From positions 8,990,001-9,054,000 of the forward strand of contig JBANSL010000004.1 in NCBI GenBank assembly GCA_037127255.1: a DNA stretch of 64,000 nt. Direction: 5' to 3'. The position numbers and the translations under genes are program-made. This stretch comes from Persicaria tinctoria (taxonomy: Eukaryota; Streptophyta; Magnoliopsida; Caryophyllales; Polygonaceae). Shown piece after piece: positions 1-11,635 of this stretch (its first letter is position 1; the number at the start of each line of letters is the position of its first letter). The notes under the pieces were generated by a model. That model made no database searches, was not told the DNA's origin, and saw only the letters and a program-made list of their open reading frames with translations.

Positions 1-2
1 TT

Positions 3-1661
3 GAGCTATGGGGCCTGGTCAAAAATGGACCACACGTTCCTAAAAAGACTGTCGATGGAAAGCAAGTTGATAAGATTGAGTCTGAGTTCGATCAGACTGA
101 TCTTGAGAACATTGCTAAGAACTACAAAGCTATGAATCTATTATATTGCGCTCTCGATGCTAATGAGTTTAATCGTGTCTCAGCTTGCAAAAGTGCCAAG
201 GAAATTTGGGATAAACTTTTAGTTACTTATGAGGGCACAAGTCAAGTTAAAGAGAGTAAGATTAATATCTTTCTCAGGCAATACGAACTTTTCAAGATGA
301 AACCTGATGAGACAGTAAAGGAGATGTTCACGAGATTCACTCAAATTGTTAACAACCTCGACTCACTTGGGAAAACCTTCTCTAACCCAGAAAAGGTTCG
401 AAAGGTTCTAAGAAGCCTTCCAAAAACCAAGTGGGGTCCCAAGGTTACTGCAATTGAGGAAGCTCAAGATCTCTCTACACTTCCATTAGATGATCTTCTC
501 GGAAAACTTATCACTCATGAGATGATATTAAACGAGGAAGATGGAGAATTACCCTCAACAACAAAGAACCTTGCTCTCAAAGCAAAGAAAGATCACTCAC
601 AATCTGAGAGTGATGAATCAGACGACGAAGATGATCCCTTTGCTCTCATCACAAGAGGATTAGCTCGAATTCTGAAGATGAAAAAGCAATTCTCCAACAG
701 AGAAAATACTGATTCATCTAGATTCAAAAGCAAGTCTCCCAACATGTCAAAGAAGCCAAAAGTGCTAACATGTTTTGAGTGTGGAGAGACAGATCATCTC
801 GTGAAGGAGTGCCCTATGAAGAAAAGAAATAAGTTCAAAAAATATGAACAAAAGAAAAAGGCTATGCTTGCAACCTGGAGTGACTCAGATTCATCATGTG
901 AATCAGACACCGAAAAAGAACAGGCTAATCTCTGTCTTATGGCCGAACACGAAGGATCACAGACTCAAGACCTTGAACAAGTGGTAAGAAATCTAATGTC
1001 TAGTCCTCCCGATGTTCTTTATGAAGTCCTAAGAAATATGATTTCTAATGAAGATGCTTACAACAGTGAAATCAACATCTTGAAGGAAAAGCTGATAGAT
1101 CAACAGAAATGCATCAGTGATATGTCGCTGGAAATGAAAAATCTTGAGACATCTCGGACAGCCCTTGACATTAAAGTCAAGACCTTGAGCTCAGAAAACT
1201 CTGATCTCAGGAAAAGCCTCTCCTCTCTAAAGAATCGTAATGAGGATTTAGAGAAAGAGAAGGCAAAGCTATCCGACAAGTGTCAAGACCAGCAGACTTC
1301 ACTCATTCAATTCACCAGATCTAAAGCTAATCTTGATAAGATGTTAGGTGAACAACAACTCTCTATAAATAGAAGTGGTATTGGATACAACAAGAACTTT
1401 CCAAAGAAACCTAGTACCACTTTTGTTAAAGCTAAAGGCTATTGGCGTTCACCTACTTGCTTCCATTGTTGTAAGAAAGGGCATGTTAGAGAAACTCGTC
1501 CATATAGGAGAAAGGATCCCTACATCATTAGAAATACATTTCCAGTTCGACTTAATGAACAGATAAAACAAGTTTGGGTTCCTAAAGGGACAAGACTACC
1601 CAACATGGTCTATCCTCATTATGAATCTAAAACTATGTATTGGTCTTGCCGGAAAGGTTGA
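3..1661 (+). pseudogene. gag: Sirevirus Gag polyprotein, N-terminus cut by window edge
   Basis: Frame 3 is open from base 3 to the stop at 1659-1661, so the true start lies upstream. The first part is a copia-type gag domain (UBN2-like, with the ..AKEIWDKL..YEG signature near 200-235). A CCHC zinc knuckle (C-x2-C-x4-H-x4-C, CFECGETDHLVKEC) lies near 770-811. A long charged coiled-coil stretch follows (about 960-1350). A second knuckle near 1459-1500 has lost its last Cys: the codon reads CGT (Arg) where TGT would be expected. The frame then ends about 40 bases before the protease motif, which is in a different frame. In a working element this protein would build the virus-like particle; this copy is probably defective. 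Confidence 0.85.
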
Positions 1662-4600
1662 TGTTGGTATTGCAGGATATCATCAAGAGCAAAGAGCCAA
1701 AATGGATAATGGACAGTGGATGCTCACGACACATGAGTGGAAAGAAATCACTATTTCAAGATCTTAAGGAATAAACCACTGGAACAATTACTCTTGGTGA
1801 TAAAGGGAAGTGCAACATTATTGGTATTGGTAATATTGGTAATTCAGAAAGTTGCATTAAGGATGTTTATCTTGTTGATGGATTAAAGTATAACCTCTTA
1901 AGTGTCTCTCAGTTGTGTGACAAAGGAAACAAAGTTGGCTTTGACAGACACAAGTGTGAAGTCAGAAATGAAGAGACTGATGATCTAATTCTCACTGCTC
2001 ACAGGCACAACAACACTTACGCTGTAAATGCTAATCATATTACAGGTACAAAACTCAAGTGTCTCAAGGTCTTGACAGAAGATCCCAGCCTATGGCATAG
2101 AAGACTAGGTCATGTAAGCATGCACACCCTCAATAAACTCAAAACAAGAGATCTTGTGAAAGGTTTGCCTGATCTAAACTTCAAGAAAGAAGATCTATGC
2201 AATGCATGCACAAGAGGCAAACAGACACGCAGTTCCTTTAAACCTAAAAAGGTTGTAAGTTCCTCTCGTCCTCTTGAGTTGTTACATATGGACTTGTGTG
2301 GACCTATGCGAGTCAAATCTCCAAAGGGCAAACAATACATCCTGGTTATTATTGATGATTTCTCTCGTTTTACATGGATCTCCTTTTTAAGAGAAAAATC
2401 AGAGGCTTTGCTCGAGTTTTCTAAACTTTGCAAAGAGTTGCAGACCTTGAAAAACATACCTATTGTCTCCATTAGGAGTGATCATGGTAGAGAATTTGAT
2501 CAACTTAAGTTTGATTTGTTCTGTGCTAAGTATGGAATTTCTCACAACTTTTCAGCACCTAGAACTCCTCAACAAAACGGAGTTGTGGAACGAAAGAACC
2601 GCACTTTGGAGGACATGTCTAGAACAATGCTTTTGGAAAATGGTTTGCCAAAAATCTACTGGGTTGAGGCTGTTAATACAGCCAATTACATTTTGAATCG
2701 ATGCTTAATTCGTCCTATTTTGAAAAAGACTCCCTATGAACTTTTCAAAGGAAGAAAGCCTAGCATTTCCTACTTCAAACCTTTTGGTTGCACTTGCTTT
2801 GTTCATAACAATGGCAAAGATAATCTTGGAAAATTTGACGCACGAAGTGATGAAGGTATCTTCCTTGGATATTCGGTTACTAGCAAAGCTTATAGAGTTT
2901 ATAACAAGCGCACCAAAATTGTTGAGGAGAGTATCCATGTGGTATTCGACGAAAGCAACAATGGTGTGTTGAGTGAAGGTTTTGCAGATCTCAATCTAAA
3001 TCATCATGATTCGGATGGAGAAGAAGAGGACAAGGCCGAAAATAAGCAAGACCAAGAAAGAAACATGCAAGGTCAAATCCAAGACATCAACGAGCTATCT
3101 CAAGACCTTGAGAAGGGACTACAGGATCAGGACTCAGTCATTGAAGAATCCAACACTCAAACTATCTCTCAAGACCTTGAAGAGAGACCTGCTACTAGTT
3201 CAAACAATCAGGGCCCAAAGCTACGAAAATTCAAACATGCCTCCTCACACTCAGCTCAAGATATCATATCAGATCCATCCTTTGGGGTACAAACTCGATC
3301 TAGATTAAAGAATCTTTGTGCCTTTTATGCTTTTGTTTCTCTTATAGAACCAAAGACCCCAGCTGAAGCACTCAAGGACTCGGATTGGATCACTGCCATG
3401 CAAAATGAGCTAAATGAGTTTGAAAGGAACAAGGTATGGACTCTTCAACCCAGACCACAACACCAATCAGTCATAGGAACTAGATGGGTGTTTCGAAATA
3501 AACTGGATGAAGCAGGCAAGATCATTCGAAACAAAGCAAGACTTGTTGCTCAAGGATACAATCAAGAAGAAGGTATAGACTACGAGGAGACATTTGCTCC
3601 TGTAGCAAGGTTAGAAGCTATACGAATATTACTTGCTTTTGCATCTTTCATGGGTATCAAGCTATTTCAAATGGATGTCAAATGTGCATTCCTAAATGGG
3701 TTCTTAGAAGAAGAGGTTTATGTTGCCCAACCACCAGGCTTTGAAAGTGAAGAATTTCCTAATCATGTGTATAAATTGGACAAAGCTCTCTATGGTCTCA
3801 AACAAGCCCCAAGAGCTTGGTATGAAAGATTGTCCAAATACCTTCTTGAAAATGGTTTTCAAAGAGGATTGATCGATAAAACTCTTTTCATCAAAACTCG
3901 TGGAAATGATCTTTTGATTGTTCAAATATATGTAGATGATATACTATTTGGTGCTACTAATGATTCCCTTTGCAAGGAGTTTTCTGAAATTATGTGCAGG
4001 GAATTCGAAATGAGTCTCATGGGAGAATTAAACTTCTTCCTTGGCTTACAAGTCCTTCAAACGAGTAAGGGTATCTTTTTGAATCAAGGGAAATATACCA
4101 GGGATCTACTAAAGAAATACAAAATGGAACAATCAAAGGTAGCAAAGACCCCTATGAGCTCCACTCTCTCTCTTGATCAAGATAAGAATGGTAAGAATGT
4201 GAACCAAAAAGAGTACAGAGGTATGATTGGTTCACTCCTATACCTTACTGCTAGTAGACCTGACATAATGTTCAGTGTCTGTATGTGTGCTCGATTCCAA
4301 AGTGATCCAAAAGAGTCTCATCTTATTGATGTAAAGAGGATCTTCAGATACCTAAATGGATCTCAAGACCTTGGGCTATGGTATCCCAAACAAAGTAACT
4401 TTCATTTAAAGGGCTACTCAGATGCAGATTTTGCAGGATACAAAGTTGATAGAAAAAGCACTTCCGGTTGTTGCCAGCTCCTAGGATCATCCTTGATAAG
4501 TTGGCACTCTAAGAAACAGAATTCAGTAGCCTTATCAACTGCAGAAGCCGAGTACATTGCTGCTGGTGCATGTTGCTCTCAGATTCTTTGGATAGCACAA

Positions 4601-4882
4601 CAACTCAGAGACCTTGGAATTGATCTTAAAGGTATTCCTATTTTGTGTGATAATACTAGTGCTATTTCAATCACTAAAAATCCAGTGCAGCATTCGAGAA
4701 CCAAGCACATTGATGTGAGACACCATTTTATAAGAGATCACGTGGAGAAAGGTGATGTATCTATATCCTTCATATCCACTGACTTTCAGTTAGCTGATAT
4801 CTTTACTAAACCACGCCCTGAAGATCGTTTCAATTTTATTAGATTGGAGTTGGGTATGCTTAATAAGGAAGCACTTTCTTAG
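1662..4882 (+). pseudogene. pol: Sirevirus Pol: protease, integrase, RT, RNase H (stop codon near start)
   Basis: The aspartic protease motif (IMDSGCSRHMSG) is at about 1706-1741, in frame 2, while gag is in frame 3. An in-frame TAA at 1772-1774 cuts protease from the rest; from 1775 the frame is open to 4882 (about 1035 codons). Integrase has its HHCC finger (WHRRLGH ... CNACTRGK), then the D, D, E catalytic region (HMDLCGPM; RSDHGREF; QQNGVVERKNRTLE). RT carries the copia signatures ALYGLKQAPRAWY and YVDDILFG with both Asp residues present. RNase H shows SDADFAG and TAEAEY. Apart from the stop and frame break, the catalytic residues I can see are intact, so the copy is fairly young. The frame ends next to a purine tract. 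Confidence 0.92.
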
Positions 4883-4889
4883 GGGGAGC
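4880..4889 (+). promoter_or_regulatory. Polypurine tract-like site after pol
   Basis: AGGGGGAG-type run directly overlapping the pol stop region. It repeats at about 7206-7217 (AAAAGGGGGAGAAT) and just before the LTR at about 7378-7389. Several such tracts in the 3' part are a known Sirevirus trait. Only the last one sits where plus-strand priming would be expected. Confidence 0.6.
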
Positions 4890-5373
4890 AATTGCTTCTT
4901 ATTTGAAAGTCATGAATTCAAATGAAATCTCAAGACCTTGACTTCATAAGGTTTCTGGACGATCATTCGAATGAAATTATTTTGGATCAAGCTCTTGTTA
5001 ATATCTTATGGATGTTCAATAAGAGTATCTTTTAATGTTCTGAGTATATTTTGATATCTTTTACCCCTTTCAGAAATTGGTACTCACATATCTTGGTTTC
5101 CGTTTTTATTTTTTTTAAATCTCCCTATTTTGTGCAAGTGGATGTGACTCTTTGGGTTTGGAATTTTTAGAACATCATTACTTACTATTCACTTGAGTAA
5201 ATGAATCTGTACTTGCCTTTTGAACAAAGAGAGAAACGATTCAATTTCCAGTCTTTGTGCTTTATAATCCTCTCTCTCTCTCTCTCTGTTTCATCCACTC
5301 CTCCCTCACTCTCTCTGTGTTCATTCTCTCACCGATTCCCAAAAGCTCTCTCTCTCTGTTTCTGTAACAAAAA

Positions 5374-7077
5374 ATGGCGGGATCAAAGCGCTCCTCAGCA
5401 TCTCCATCTTCAGCCCCCTCTGCCAAGAGATACAAGATGCCATCCAACAAGGGGAAGCGAGTTATGGAGGAAGTGGAAGAACACTCAGAGGATTCCAGCG
5501 AAAGATCACCATCTCCACCACCTCTGATCAGGAAATCCAAAGGCAAAGCTCCAGCATCTACATCCACTGCTCGTCCTCCTCAGGTACCCTCTAGCATTTC
5601 CCCCAATTGGTTTTGCAGTAAAGAGGTTGAGGAGTCCTGGAATCAGGACTTCTGCAACCGTCGCTTATGCTTCTGTGATGCTGTCGATTTTAACCTTCTC
5701 CAATCCATGCCCTTGCCCTGCATTTCTCTCCTTAAATCAACCTGCCTCTGGACCTTGCTCAACCCTGGCAATTTTACCTATCCCCGACTCACCAGACTCT
5801 TTTACGCCAACCTTACTGTTCATCGAGTGAATGGAACCCTAACCCTAGTTTCGAAGGTCAAGAACACCCGAATTCGCCTCTCTCCTGAAAGCCTTGCTAT
5901 CATTCTTGATCTTCCCACTAAAATCCCCACAAAAGAATTCCCAAGCCGATTTGAGTGTCTCTCTCGAGCACGAGAAGAATTCTTTCTAAAATCTCAAGGC
6001 CCTGGATCTTCATCCAACCTCAAACCCACTCACACTGTCCTAAACCTTCAAGCCAAGCTCATCTTCACCATTCTGGCTCGCTGTATCTTCCCACGCATCC
6101 ATTCCAGGGAATTGGTAACTGAGAATCTTCTTGAGATCCTTTTTCTAGTCATGAATGGATACGAGCCTAATTTACCCAAACTCATCCTCGACTACATGAC
6201 CCATGTCTCCTCTTCCTCTCGGCCTATGCCCTTACCCTATGCAAACCTTTTGCCCAAAATCTTTGAAGCCTTTGACATCGACACATCAGGAGAAGAAAAG
6301 CAAACCTATAGTGGGATTGTTGATGAGGGCTGCCTAGATAGATTGGGCATTGCCAAAAATCTGAGGGGGCAATGGTTTCTGAGGAAGGATTCAAAGGGAA
6401 AACAGGTTGCTGAACCTAATATGAGTGAGGATAGATTGGCTGCTGTGGAGACTGAGATTCAAGACCTTAGGTTTGATCTGAGTAGGATGTGGTCGGATGT
6501 GGTAATTCGCCAGGACCAGACTCATGAGCTCCTCTCGGTGGTGGACTGCAAGCTTGATCAGATGATGCTCCTCAATGCTCTCACCTACACTGCTACAGGC
6601 TCTATCATGCCTTTGGAGCAAGAAACCTACGACAATGTGCGTGAGAAGACTGGGAATGTAATCCTCAATTGTGAAAATCAAGTGAAGAAACGCCCCATCC
6701 TGCGCCCCACACATAGTGAACCCACCATTCTCACAATTGAGCAATATGGTGTGGTTAAGAAATACAGGGATGTGGAGCGTCAGAAACAACTTGCAGAGAT
6801 GGAAAGGGACAAGATCACCAGATATGCTCTTGCAAGGTGGAGGAAGAAGTGCAGAGATGAGGTTAGAAGGAAATACCTTCCACCCAACAAACAGTACCCC
6901 ACCTTTGGCGAATGGGTTGAAGAAGGAGCTGGAATTTGTCCTCCTGAAGACCCTGATGCTCCTGGCGCCCCTGGTACATCCTCTAATGTTGGACCCTCTT
7001 CTGCTAAGAAAGGCAAGAAGGCTCTTAAAGGCAAGAAGAAGAAGGCTGCAGATGGGGATTCTGACTCAAGGCCTTGA
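5374..7077 (+). CDS. Sirevirus envelope-like (third) ORF product
   Basis: A 567-aa uninterrupted frame between pol and the 3' LTR. The ATG at 5374 follows a CT-rich leader (5265-5370). The N-terminal 70 residues are Ser/Pro/Lys-rich and basic. A globular region follows (about residues 75-320), similar to the plant-transposon domain found after pol in SIRE1-like elements. A coiled-coil-like acidic stretch lies near residues 345-400, and the tail is Lys-rich. I see no convincing signal peptide or long hydrophobic membrane span, so the label envelope-like rests on position and family only. The stop codon is part of a perfect TCAAGGCCTTGA palindrome (7066-7077). The whole frame is open although gag/pol is broken. 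Its function is not established; leave as an accessory retroelement ORF. Confidence 0.75.
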   Translation: MAGSKRSSASPSSAPSAKRYKMPSNKGKRVMEEVEEHSEDSSERSPSPPPLIRKSKGKAPASTSTARPPQVPSSISPNWFCSKEVEESWNQDFCNRRLCFCDAVDFNLLQSMPLPCISLLKSTCLWTLLNPGNFTYPRLTRLFYANLTVHRVNGTLTLVSKVKNTRIRLSPESLAIILDLPTKIPTKEFPSRFECLSRAREEFFLKSQGPGSSSNLKPTHTVLNLQAKLIFTILARCIFPRIHSRELVTENLLEILFLVMNGYEPNLPKLILDYMTHVSSSSRPMPLPYANLLPKIFEAFDIDTSGEEKQTYSGIVDEGCLDRLGIAKNLRGQWFLRKDSKGKQVAEPNMSEDRLAAVETEIQDLRFDLSRMWSDVVIRQDQTHELLSVVDCKLDQMMLLNALTYTATGSIMPLEQETYDNVREKTGNVILNCENQVKKRPILRPTHSEPTILTIEQYGVVKKYRDVERQKQLAEMERDKITRYALARWRKKCRDEVRRKYLPPNKQYPTFGEWVEEGAGICPPEDPDAPGAPGTSSNVGPSSAKKGKKALKGKKKKAADGDSDSRP

Positions 7078-7377
7078 TCTCCCACTCTCTTTTCTCTCTG
7101 AAAACTCATCTTTTGCTGCTTGTATTTTAAAACTGCTGGTACTTTGGTTGTGTTTTGTTGGTGGTTTAAACATTTTCACCTCTCTGCCCTTTTGTTGGAA
7201 GACAAAAAGGGGGAGAATGTTTTGGTTGCCCTGCGTTTTGGCACTAGTTGGTTAAGTGTTTGTCGTTTTTAAAACTTAGATGATCCAAACATTTTATGCC
7301 TATATTATAATATGCTTATTTCCTCTTATGATTGCTGGAAATATGTTATGAATATTGACACAGGTTTTGTCTTCCAT

Positions 7378-7389
7378 CAAGGGGGAGAT
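7378..7389 (+). promoter_or_regulatory. Polypurine tract at the 3' LTR boundary
   Basis: CAAGGGGGAGAT abuts the TG that opens the 3' LTR, the expected primer site for plus-strand synthesis. Confidence 0.75.
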
Positions 7390-8414
7390 TGAAGACTCCA
7401 CCTTGATTGTAAGATCTTGAGAACTAATGTGCATGTGATCTAAAGGATGATGAAAGACAAAAAGGCTGGGTTTCAAGGTCTTGAAACCCAGACTAAAATG
7501 TTTTGATCACTTATGCATTTGTCTAGTACAATTTGTTCTTTTACAAGAAAGAAATCGAGGCCAATATTTTTGGGCCTAAATTATAATGGGCTTTATATTG
7601 GGCTTGTGATGAGACTTGGGCTTTATCGGTTTATGTTTAAATATCTCATCTAACCCGTTTTATGTACTAGATACATTGTGTATATTCTTTCTTGATTTCA
7701 CCTTTTTATACAAGGAAAGAATTGATCCATGGCTGATCATACTTGATCATGAAGAAAGTCTAAGGAACATCTTGGAAGGCACACAAGGATTTGAAATTCA
7801 AACGGTTCTCCCTCCAAGAAGCTCTACAATGATTTCAACTATAAAAGGACGAAAGCTAAGAAGGATGAAACACACAAGCAATCACGCAAGCATTCATAGC
7901 ATCCTAAAGCATTCGTCAAGTTTCTCCCACATTCTCATAAAGATTAAGTTGGTGATCATTGTTTAAGTGTTGAGAGAAACACTAGCGCTTATTGTACAAG
8001 TCATTTGTTTTACACTTAGAGTTGTCATACTCGATCAAAGCACACTTAGTGTGTGGTGTGAGCTTTTATTTCACTTGTAAGTTTGAGAGCTAGAATAGAA
8101 GCGGTGAGGCTTTGTATAGAGAAAGGGAAGTTTCTCTAGGAAGTTCTAGGCTCAAAGGAAGTGAAATAAGAAGTGTTTGAATCCTACGGATTGGATAATC
8201 CTAGGCGGGGACGTAGGCAAGTTGGTGCCGAACCTCGTTAACAATTCGTGTGTTCATCTTTTATATTCCGCATTTACTTGGTCATATTCGATTTTACCTT
8301 GTCAAGTTCTGATAGCCTATATCAAGGTCTTGACAAGTTGCAGTAAATTTCTATTGTTGCGAAAATCGTCCATACTCTATTCATCCCCCCCCCCCCTTTC
8401 TAGAGTATTATTCA
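7390..8414 (+). repeat. 3' LTR of the Sirevirus (about 1025 bp)
   Basis: Begins TGAAGAC directly after the purine tract and ends ATTATTCA. The outer four bases form the inverted repeat TGAA...TTCA. Inside are a TATA box (TATAAAAG at 7840-7847) and a C-homopolymer of 12 near the 3' end (8385-8396), followed by TTTCTAGAG, as in other Sirevirus LTRs. Because the 5' LTR is out of the window, the right boundary is inferred from the TG...CA rule and not from a second copy. Confidence 0.75.
7840..7847 (+). promoter_or_regulatory. LTR TATA box
   Basis: TATAAAAG, the only canonical TATA in the LTR. It lies about 450 bp from its start, a usual place for the U3/R boundary about 30 bp downstream. Confidence 0.6.
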
Positions 8415-10568
8415 TCGCCTTATAGACTCTTCACGCCCAATTAAAGAGGGTCGGCACTTACTGAAAAGAAGATGCAGATATCACAGTTCAAGCTCCATGA
8501 GACATCGAAATAAAGCATCGGCTAAAAAATGATGCCAAACAAATAAGGGAAGAGAAGAAGACAGGTGGAGGGGTAAAATCACATGAAATCAGCCTAAAAC
8601 GCTGAGTCTTGAAAATGGTGTTTTGTATTTTTTCGTTTACTTAGATCAAAACTCAAATTGGATTTAAAAATGTTGCTTCCCATCTACATAGGTGCTAAAG
8701 ATGAGTTTATATGCACATAAGAAGCTTCTCATTCTTTATGGGTATTGTCATTTGCATTTAGAAGGAATTGTACCCGACACAAAATGTAATTTACATGACA
8801 AATAATGCATTTTACATGACAAGTAATGCATAAGAAGCTTCTCATTCTTTATGAAAACCAATATTCAGGTTTCCTCCCAACTCAAAAAAATGCAATTAAA
8901 AATATCTGACTTATGTCCTCTTCCTTTCTCCATAAGATGAAAACCAATATTCAATGGCTCCTACATCAGTACTACATAAAGACAAAATTGATCGCTTTGA
9001 CAAAAGATTCAAACAATCTCTAGAATCCCATCAGAATGAACTGAGTAGCTCAACAACATCAATTTGTAATGCCCCCTAAAACCTAAACACAGGCCATTTG
9101 AATGTAGTGTAAGTAACACCAACCTATCTTTGAGGTAATCTAGCATCTAGGGTTTCTGGCAGCTGCCAAATTGCAAACAGAAGGATCAATTTGCCCATTT
9201 GAGCAGCATGATAAATCAAAGAGCGCTCAAATTCAAAACCAACAGAATTTGGGGCAATTTTCACTTTTTCAAATAAAGCAACAAAATTAGTATTCACTGA
9301 GCTTATCTTCTTCCCCCAAAACACACAATCTGATATGATCAAATTGATATACGCATTGCGGACAGAAAGTACTGCACAGATGACAAAGTATGCATCAAAC
9401 CCATTAAACTTGAAAATGAAAGAGAAAGGAAGATTTCGGTTACCTTATCAAAAATAGACAAGAAATTGTAGATGACGAGAGGCTACTTCCCAATCCCCTT
9501 CAGTGGGTAATCAAGGTCTTTGATTGCATACCTTGCAAAAGCATCTTTAGAAAAGAAATTAGCTCATCCACATTCAAATATCTACATTGTCGTTCACAGC
9601 ACTTGAAATGAAATAAATCTACATTACTACAGTATTAGTTTCTGAATTTTGATTTAGATCTGCTCAATAGTTTCAATCAATTCAGTTTCAAACAAAACAC
9701 CTCATCAATGATAATCAATTCAAAAAAAAAAATCAATTCCGAAAAGAAAGAAAAAGATGAGGAAGATATCTCAAATTCTCAATTCAGAAATTAGGGGATT
9801 CAGGCCTTCAGGGAACACGAAATTCATAAAGAGACAAGGAAGATAACTCGATTCAAAAATTAAAAGGGATTTAGAGCACCTCAATTAAGAAATTAGGGTA
9901 TTCAGATAAGAAGGAGAAGAGGACAACATATGAAGAAATTAGAGCGAACCTAAGATTGGAGGTGGCGAATCCGACGAGGCATTGAGGCTGGAGGCGGCGT
10001 GACGACCGATGGGATGTCGGGATCTACAGACCGCGGGAGATTAAACGAAGAACGGTGTGATAAAGGCACAAAAGAACATAAATTACAGTAAAGACATGTA
10101 AGATGAGAGCGAACCTTAGGCTAAAGGCAGCGTCTCCGACGAGGGCACTATGACTGGTGGTGGCGACGGCGACGGCGACGAGAGAGGATCTGTGAGAAGG
10201 GTACAGTGTGTGACGGTGTTGCGTGGGAACTCAGAAGACGAGGGAGGCGAGATCACCGGCTACCGGTTGAAACTTGAACCAGATATCCAGTTTTGTGCAA
10301 ATTTTTTTCGGATGGGGTTAGGCATGCAAAGTTTGCAACCAAAAGGGTCATTTTAGCAAAAAGCCCATTAAATTACATGAGATTTAATTAACTATAGATT
10401 AGAAAAAAAATATTTTTACGTAGTACCTTATAAATGTGAAATTTATTTATATTTTGAGAGAATCTAATTAAAAGATATTTAGATTATATATAACCTGTCG
10501 AACTAATTTTATTTATATTTATATTATTTTTTGGAGGAAAAAATAATTTATATTTAGATTAACGTATT
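8415..10568. other. No intact gene; degenerate DNA-transposon sequence
   Basis: AT-rich to about 9900, then GC-rich 5'-UTR-like sequence read on the minus strand (9950-10270), including a GGCGAC triplication at about 10162-10180. The right edge near 10270-10366 (ACCGG..., TTTGTGCAAA, T-run, GGGTTA, AAAAAGCCC) resembles the right terminus of the Mutator-like element ending at 19139, so this may be an older relative of it. I could not find a matching left end or target duplication. No coding exon recognised. Confidence 0.35.
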
Positions 10569-10604
10569 TCCCGTACACGGGACGGGATCTACACTAGTTA
10601 TATA
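10569..10604 (+). mobile_element. Helitron-like 3' terminus
   Basis: A short hairpin (CCCGT/ACGGG) is followed about 12 bases later by ACTAG|T, the CTRR-type Helitron 3' end with T on its right. A near-identical motif occurs inverted at about 10940-10975. The 5' end was not located. Confidence 0.45.
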
Positions 10605-10610
10605 TAATAA

Positions 10611-10637
10611 AGGAGAAGTCATCTGGCGACTTCTCCT
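10611..10637. repeat. Perfect 10-bp-arm hairpin
   Basis: AGGAGAAGTC, 7-nt loop, GACTTCTCCT. It lies 7 bases right of the CTAGT Helitron-type end. Confidence 0.8.
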
Positions 10638-10685
10638 TAATCGTAGTCCTATGAACCAATCATAAATGTTTGTAATAATCAATAT

Positions 10686-10935
10686 ATGCATAAGATAAAA
10701 CTTTATTCTAACTATTTAATCAATATATCTATATACGTATAAGATAAAATTTGACCAAATTTTCATTAGATATGGATATAACTTTAGAGGATATTAATTA
10801 ATTTTAAAATATATGCATAAGATAAATTTTTATTCTAATTTTATTTAATCAATATCTATATATGCATAAGATAAAATTTTACCCAATTTAATTAGATATG
10901 GATATATTTTTAGAAGATATTAACTAATTTTAAAG
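10686..10935 (+). repeat. About 125-bp tandem duplication, AT-rich
   Basis: Two diverged units each contain GCATAAGATAAA, an AAATTT-rich part and ATTAGATATGGATATA. Related sequence reappears at 15130-15330, 15610-15700 and 19141-19260, i.e. on both sides of the Mutator-like element at 15730-19139, so it is a dispersed repeat family. Confidence 0.65.
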
Positions 10936-10939
10936 ACTA

Positions 10940-11635
10940 CGTGGTGTAGGCCCCGTCCCGTGTACGGGGAATACATTAATACAATATTATAAATAATCTA
11001 GATAGATTTCAATAAAAATATATAAATATATATCAAATTTTCACCAAAAATTAATAAAGATATAAATAAAATTAGTTCGACAGATTATAAAAATCTAAAT
11101 ATCGTTTATTTAGATTCTCTCAAAATATAAATAAAATTCACATTTATTAGGTAATTTTTTTCTACTCTACAATTAATTGAATCTCATTTAATTTAATAGA
11201 TATATGTTTTTTAAAAATATTTCAATATTGTTTTTTATTAAATATATAGTACGTTAGTTTACTGAAATATCTCTACACGGATGGATTATAATTATTTATT
11301 TTGGCCTCAAATATAATATAGATAGAAATAAAATAACAATTATTAAATTATTGGTTTTGATATAAATAATTATTTCCACCAAAAAATAATCTAGATATAA
11401 ATAAAATAGCACCTAACAAATATAACATATTTATCTATTAATATTTTTGGTAAGTATGACCATGAAATATTTTTGTAAATTAACTAAAATATATATAGAT
11501 AGATTGGGACTTATACAACTTTCTATAAACTATGATAACATATTATTTTATTAATTTTTCCCTAGAATCAACCACAACACACCACATAAAATGTTATACA
11601 TCGATTTTAGTATATGTATATAGAATAGAATAAGG
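10940..11635 (-). mobile_element. Non-autonomous Helitron-like element, degenerate ends
   Basis: On the minus strand the left part reads like the Helitron at 14727-15609: CTATATACATATACTAAAA then CGATG. The 3' side has the CCCGTACACGGGACGGG hairpin region followed by CTACACC, a damaged CTAG. It forms an inverted pair with the 3' end at 10569-10604. The boundaries are approximate. Confidence 0.45.

Larger units (their letters stand above)
965..8333. repeat. Dispersed near-palindromic 12-mer TCAAG(AC|GT)CTTGA, 11 copies
   Basis: Exact or one-mismatch copies start at 965, 1177, 2064, 3100, 3169, 4363, 4930, 6459, 7066, 7473 and 8322. They lie in gag, pol, the spacer, the extra ORF and the LTR. 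The arms TCAAG/CTTGA are inverted, and most copies carry the AC or GT centre. The copy at 7066 is fully palindromic. In the LTR the copy at 7473 extends to 12-bp perfect arms (CTGGGTTTCAAG, 7466-7491). Repeated palindromic motifs are described for Sireviruses, but the distribution over coding regions here deserves attention. Confidence 0.85.
1..8414 (+). mobile_element. Sirevirus-type Ty1/copia retrotransposon, 5' end outside window
   Basis: Order is gag, protease, integrase, reverse transcriptase, RNase H, then an extra ORF after pol, then a 3' LTR. Integrase before RT places it in Ty1/copia. A long gag with coiled coil, the pol C-terminus ending in a GMLN-type motif, and an envelope-like ORF downstream are hallmarks of the plant genus Sirevirus. 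The 5' LTR and primer-binding site lie left of the window, so the target duplication cannot be tested. A gag/pol frame break and a stop codon at 1772-1774 indicate a non-autonomous, decaying copy. Confident about the class, less about the sublineage. Confidence 0.93.

Noticed and set aside
9512..9524. Additional copy of the Sirevirus 12-mer outside the element (also near 13910)
   Set aside because: One base longer or mismatched and isolated; compatible with chance, so not counted.
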